From assembly GCA_026129465.1 (NCBI GenBank), contig JAHCIA010000001.1, positions 2,949,503 to 3,013,502 of the forward strand: a stretch of 64,000 nucleotides of DNA, in the 5' to 3' direction. This document shows, in pieces, positions 58,917 through 64,000 of the stretch. Numbering within the stretch: the first letter of the stretch is position 1; each line of letters opens with the position of its first letter. Origin of the DNA: Flavobacteriales bacterium. GTDB lineage: Bacteria; Bacteroidota; Bacteroidia; Flavobacteriales_F; PHOS-HE28. A program made the translations under genes and the position numbers. The notes under the pieces are model-generated. The model did not search any database and was not told the origin of the DNA. It saw nothing but the letters and a program-made list of their open reading frames with translations.

Positions 58917-59525
58917 ATGGCCTTCAAACTTCCTGACCTGCCTTATGCGCACGACGCGCTGGAGCCGCACATCGACACCCGCACCATGGAGATCCACCAT
59001 GGCAAGCACCATGCGGCCTACGTGGCCAACCTGAACAAGGCCATCGAGGGCACGCCGCTGGATGGCAAGACCTTGGAGGAGATCCTCAAGGGGCTCGACA
59101 TGGGCAACATGGCCGTGCGCAACAACGGTGGCGGCCACTGGAACCACGAGCTTTTCTGGCAGGTGATGTCGCCCAAGGGTGGCGGCAAGCCCGAGGGTGA
59201 ATTGGCGGCGGCCATCGAACGGGACTTCGGCTCCTTCGATGCCTTCAAGGAGAAGTTCGCCACGGCCGGCGCCACCCGCTTCGGCAGCGGCTGGGCCTGG
59301 CTTTGTGTGCACAAGGGCGGCAAGCTGGAAGTGTGCAGCACCCCCAACCAGGACAACCCCCTGATGCCCGGCACCGGCTGCGGTGGCACGCCCATCCTGG
59401 GCATGGACGTGTGGGAGCACGCCTACTACCTGCACTACCAGAACCGCCGTCCGGACTACATCGCCGCTTTCTGGAACGTGGTGAACTGGGCCGAGGTGAC
59501 CAGGCGCTACGCTTCCGGGAAGTGA
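58917..59525 (+). CDS. sodA: Superoxide dismutase, Mn/Fe family (Mn-type signatures)
   Basis: The 202-residue enzyme has the expected metal ligands His27 (EIHHGKHH), His77 ([11 protein letters not shown]), Asp164 and His168 (DVWEHAYY). GGH before the second ligand and the Gln in [10 protein letters not shown] (about residue 145) are Mn-type or cambialistic features, in contrast to the NNAAQ pattern of iron enzymes. There is no signal peptide, so it is cytoplasmic. The ATG at 58917 was chosen over the longer frame because it gives the conserved [21 protein letters not shown] strong terminator follows. Confidence 0.93.
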   Translation: MAFKLPDLPYAHDALEPHIDTRTMEIHHGKHHAAYVANLNKAIEGTPLDGKTLEEILKGLDMGNMAVRNNGGGHWNHELFWQVMSPKGGGKPEGELAAAIERDFGSFDAFKEKFATAGATRFGSGWAWLCVHKGGKLEVCSTPNQDNPLMPGTGCGGTPILGMDVWEHAYYLHYQNRRPDYIAAFWNVVNWAEVTRRYASGK

Positions 59526-59545
59526 TCACCCATCAGACGCCATTG

Positions 59546-59585
59546 AAGGGCGCCCGTGCCGCGAGGCCGGGCGCCCTTTCCTTTG
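59546..59585 (+). terminator. Intrinsic terminator of the superoxide dismutase gene
   Basis: AAGGGCGCCCG (59546-59556) pairs perfectly with CGGGCGCCCTT (59568-59578), and the stem is followed by TCCTTTG. Confidence 0.75.
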
Positions 59586-59598
59586 TGGTGCGCATCCC

Positions 59599-61837
<2,239 letters not shown>

Positions 61838-61844
61838 CTCCGCT

Positions 61845-63200
61845 TCAGTAGGTGGTAAATGTAAGCCGCAAGCGCAAGGGCTTCACGGGGTTGGCGGGGC
61901 CTGCGAGCACGGCCCTGTTCGCTGAGATGCCATTGCTGGCCGGCACCAGCTCCACACCGTCGTTGGGCAATTCGCCCGTGAGCACCTGCTGGATGTAACG
62001 TGTGATGTTGAAGCGGTATTCCCGGTCGGCGGTGGAATAGAGCCCGCCGATGGGTTCCGAGCCGCCCACCTGATCGGGCAGGAAGAGGTCGGTGCCCGCC
62101 GTGTCCTTGCGGAAGATGAACAGCTGGGTGGGCGGCAGCAGATAGGGATTGAAGGTGCCCGACACCGGCACCACCAATTCGGCTTTCGCCAGCACGCGGC
62201 CCGGCTGTGCCATCTCCATCAGATGGGGAAAACGGATCGCGGTGCGCAAGCCGCCCAGGGCCTGCACCCAGGTGAGCGCGGCTTCGGCGGTGGTGTCCGC
62301 CAACGCCATCGGCAGGGCCTGGTCCAAGGCCTGGGCGTGATCGAAACTCGCCACGGTGTAACGCACGCTGTTCTGGTTGATGGGCAGGTCCAGCGTGAGC
62401 GTGGAGTCGGGCGCATCGCTCAGCAGGTCGCGGAAGTAGAGTGTGGCCTTGGAAGTGGGACCGATCAGGTTGAAGTAGAGCACACCCTGTTGGAAGGGCA
62501 GCTGGTTCCCGTTGTCCACTTTGACATACACACCGCGGAAGAACTGCAGAAAGGCGTCGTTGCTGGCCAGGTCGGGTGTGCCGAAGGCTTGGATGAAGCG
62601 GTCCGCGAGCGCGTCGTTCAGCCGGATCCGCAATTGGGGCTGCAGTGAATCGCCCCCGATCACCACCGGCTTGTTCGGCTGGGGCTGCAGGCGCCCACCA
62701 CGTTCGGCGGCCAGATCCTGCGGCAGGAACTCCGGCACCTTGTCGGTCTGGTACACCGAGTCCACCGTGAGGGTGTCCAGGATCTCGAAGACCTGGAAGA
62801 TCTGCGACTCGAGGTTGCCATACACGTGCACCGGGGCATCAAAGCCCAGGGCCAGCACCAGGCTGTCGGCCACCAGGCCGCTGTTGTCCTGCCCGGCGCC
62901 CACGTTGTTCACGCTCAGGCGCAATTGGGCCACCAGGCCGGCGTTCACATGGCCGAATTGCGGGTCCAGATACGATCCCAGCAGATTGCGTGTGAGTCCG
63001 CTGGTGCGGATCGCTTCGGGCTGGAAGGTGAAGGCATGCAGCGTGGCCGTATCCACCAGGATCCCCAAGGGGTCGCCGGGGAGCAGGTCAAGCCCCAGGT
63101 CCTTTTCGGGCTTGCGGCAGGCCGAGGCCAGCAGGGCCGGGACCAAAAGGAACACGGCCCAACGGGTGGGCCGTGCCGATATCAGGGATGCGTTGCGCAC
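61845..63200 (-). CDS. DUF4270 family lipoprotein
   Basis: A GTG at 63200 gives 451 residues with a lipoprotein signal (WAVFLLVPALLASAC, lipidated Cys28). GLDLLPGDPLGILVDT, at about residues 35-50, is the DUF4270 hallmark. The rest is beta-rich, with repeated SVNNVGAGQDNS, VADSLVLALGF and ending in a beta-strand. DUF4270 proteins are exclusive to Bacteroidetes, and their function is unknown. The longer frame starting at 63269 lacks a signal and would overlap the upstream gene. It lies 13 nt after glycogen synthase and 7 nt before glmS, so the three may form an operon. Confidence 0.85.
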   Translation of the reverse strand: MRNASLISARPTRWAVFLLVPALLASACRKPEKDLGLDLLPGDPLGILVDTATLHAFTFQPEAIRTSGLTRNLLGSYLDPQFGHVNAGLVAQLRLSVNNVGAGQDNSGLVADSLVLALGFDAPVHVYGNLESQIFQVFEILDTLTVDSVYQTDKVPEFLPQDLAAERGGRLQPQPNKPVVIGGDSLQPQLRIRLNDALADRFIQAFGTPDLASNDAFLQFFRGVYVKVDNGNQLPFQQGVLYFNLIGPTSKATLYFRDLLSDAPDSTLTLDLPINQNSVRYTVASFDHAQALDQALPMALADTTAEAALTWVQALGGLRTAIRFPHLMEMAQPGRVLAKAELVVPVSGTFNPYLLPPTQLFIFRKDTAGTDLFLPDQVGGSEPIGGLYSTADREYRFNITRYIQQVLTGELPNDGVELVPASNGISANRAVLAGPANPVKPLRLRLTFTTY

Positions 63201-63213
63201 GGGTGGCGGTTGC

Positions 63214-64000
63214 TCAGACCAAAGCCTCCTCCAATACGCTGTGGTAGAACTCCGCGTGGGCCTGCACATCGGCCACGCTGCTGGTGGTGAGCACGGGCTT
63301 CTCCAGCCCCTTGATCGCCGTTTCCAGCGTCTTGTTCAACTTGTTGTTGCCACGCACCACGCCATCGCTCAGCGCCATGGCCAGCTTCTGCATCTCGTCG
63401 GTGGATGGCTTGTTCAGGCCCTTCACCACCTCCTTGTCGAAGCCTTCCATCGTCAGCTTCTTCACCAGGTCCTTGTCCAGGGCCTCGGTCTTCTGGTCGT
63501 ACGCGGTGTACACCAGCTTGGCGTTCTCGAAGTGCGGGTCGTCGGCGAAGTAGTGGCGCACATACAGGGGCACGAAGGCGGTCATCCAGCCGTGGCAGTG
63601 GATGATGTCGGGCACCCAGCCCAGCTTGCGCACGGTCTCCAGCACGCCGCGGCCGAAGAAGAGCGCGCGCTCGTCGTTGTCGGCGTGGAACTTCCCTTCG
63701 CCGCAGTGGGTCTCGCTCTTGCGCTTGAAGTACTCCTCGTTGTCGATGAAGTACACCTGCATGCGGGCGCTGGGCACGCTGGCCACCTTGATCAGCAGGG
63801 CGTGGTCCGTGTCGTTGATGATCAGGTTCATGCCGCTGAGGCGGATCACCTCGTGCAGCTGGTGGCGGCGCTCATTGATGCAGCCGAACTTGGGCATGAA
63901 CACCCGGATCTCGTTGCCTTGGTCCAGGATGCCCTGCGGCAGGTGGCGCGCGTTCTGGGCCATCTCTTCGGGTCCATCAAGGAAGGGGTGGATGGATTGG
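63214..64000 (-). CDS. Glycogen/starch synthase (GT5 N-terminal-type), 5' end outside window
   Basis: The visible 262 codons continue off the right edge; the frame beyond the internal ATG at 63963 reads IHPFLDGPEEMAQNARHLPQ, the conserved start region of the family. Recognisable segments are RVFMPKFGCINERRHQLHEV, MNLIINDTDHALLIKV, CGEGKFHADNDERALFFGRG and DIIHCHGWMTAFVPLY. The last is the ADP-glucose synthase His-containing motif. The protein is probably short (about 270 residues), ending with a helix instead of a full C-terminal GT-B domain, as in Bacteroidetes homologues often found upstream of panC. Sugar donor and product are not proven by sequence. Confidence 0.85.
   Translation of the reverse strand, partial: QSIHPFLDGPEEMAQNARHLPQGILDQGNEIRVFMPKFGCINERRHQLHEVIRLSGMNLIINDTDHALLIKVASVPSARMQVYFIDNEEYFKRKSETHCGEGKFHADNDERALFFGRGVLETVRKLGWVPDIIHCHGWMTAFVPLYVRHYFADDPHFENAKLVYTAYDQKTEALDKDLVKKLTMEGFDKEVVKGLNKPSTDEMQKLAMALSDGVVRGNNKLNKTLETAIKGLEKPVLTTSSVADVQAHAEFYHSVLEEALV

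Noticed and set aside
61838..61860. A glmS ribozyme or leader before glmS
   Set aside because: Only 7 nt separate glmS from the DUF4270 stop codon, leaving no room for one.
61856..61863. TACATTTA on the - strand as a glmS promoter
   Set aside because: It lies inside the DUF4270 coding end and misses the final G of the box; cotranscription is simpler.

Overview
The window is a high-GC stretch (my impression is a little above 60%) from a Bacteroidota chromosome, most likely a Flavobacteriales-type lineage. The evidence is many type IX secretion system (T9SS) C-terminal sorting domains of both type A and type B, two PorP/SprF-family proteins, DUF2723 and DUF4270 proteins, a Bacteroidetes-type glycogen/starch synthase, and promoters of the Bacteroidetes TTG...TAnnTTTG kind. 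I see no rRNA, phage, transposase or CRISPR array. Two tRNA genes (Gln, Leu) are present.

Layout. 1-18 kb is a cell-surface module, all on the + strand: the end of a SprB-repeat adhesin, a PorP/SprF protein, a 3071-residue adhesin with a CUB-like domain and about 34 repeats, a second PorP/SprF protein, and a PorE-like TPR/beta-propeller/OmpA lipoprotein-type anchor. 18-22 kb holds a polysaccharide deacetylase and a large DUF2723 membrane protein, then tRNA-Gln and a terminator. 22-33 kb is a tandem array of five paralogous secreted M43 metalloproteases on the - strand. 33-41 kb is mainly housekeeping (cystathionine gamma-synthase, a flippase-like protein, an EamA exporter, yicC-gmk-nadD, uridine kinase), broken by a small inverted-repeat-flanked cassette carrying a four-helix-bundle (rRNA-intervening-sequence type) gene. 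41-45 kb holds two adjacent T9SS cargo genes, each damaged at its signal peptide. 45-49 kb is a tightly overlapped recJ / cytochrome c-copper monooxygenase / tadA operon. 49-55 kb has two further secreted metalloproteases (reprolysin-like and M36). 55-56.4 kb is a rearranged tRNA-Leu locus with a GIY-YIG gene, a decayed partial copy of the same unit, and short palindromic inserts. 56-64 kb returns to housekeeping: dCMP deaminase, S41 protease, a small Glu/Ala lipoprotein divergent from superoxide dismutase, a TM2 protein, glmS, DUF4270 and glycogen synthase.

How it fits together. At least nine genes encode T9SS cargo with hydrolytic or adhesive domains, so the organism appears to invest heavily in surface adhesion and extracellular proteolysis. 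The adhesin/PorP-SprF pairing matches the known SprB/SprF arrangement, in which the PorP-like partner is needed for export of type-B-sorted adhesins. Recognisable -7 boxes lie upstream of many transcription units. Many read TAnnTTCG rather than TAnnTTTG, which may be GC drift of the usual element.

The least ordinary observations are the IR-flanked four-helix-bundle cassette next to the yicC promoter, the tRNA-Leu/GIY-YIG duplication invaded by palindromes, and the paired signal-peptide lesions in neighbouring T9SS cargo genes. All assignments come from reading the sequence; no database search was run.
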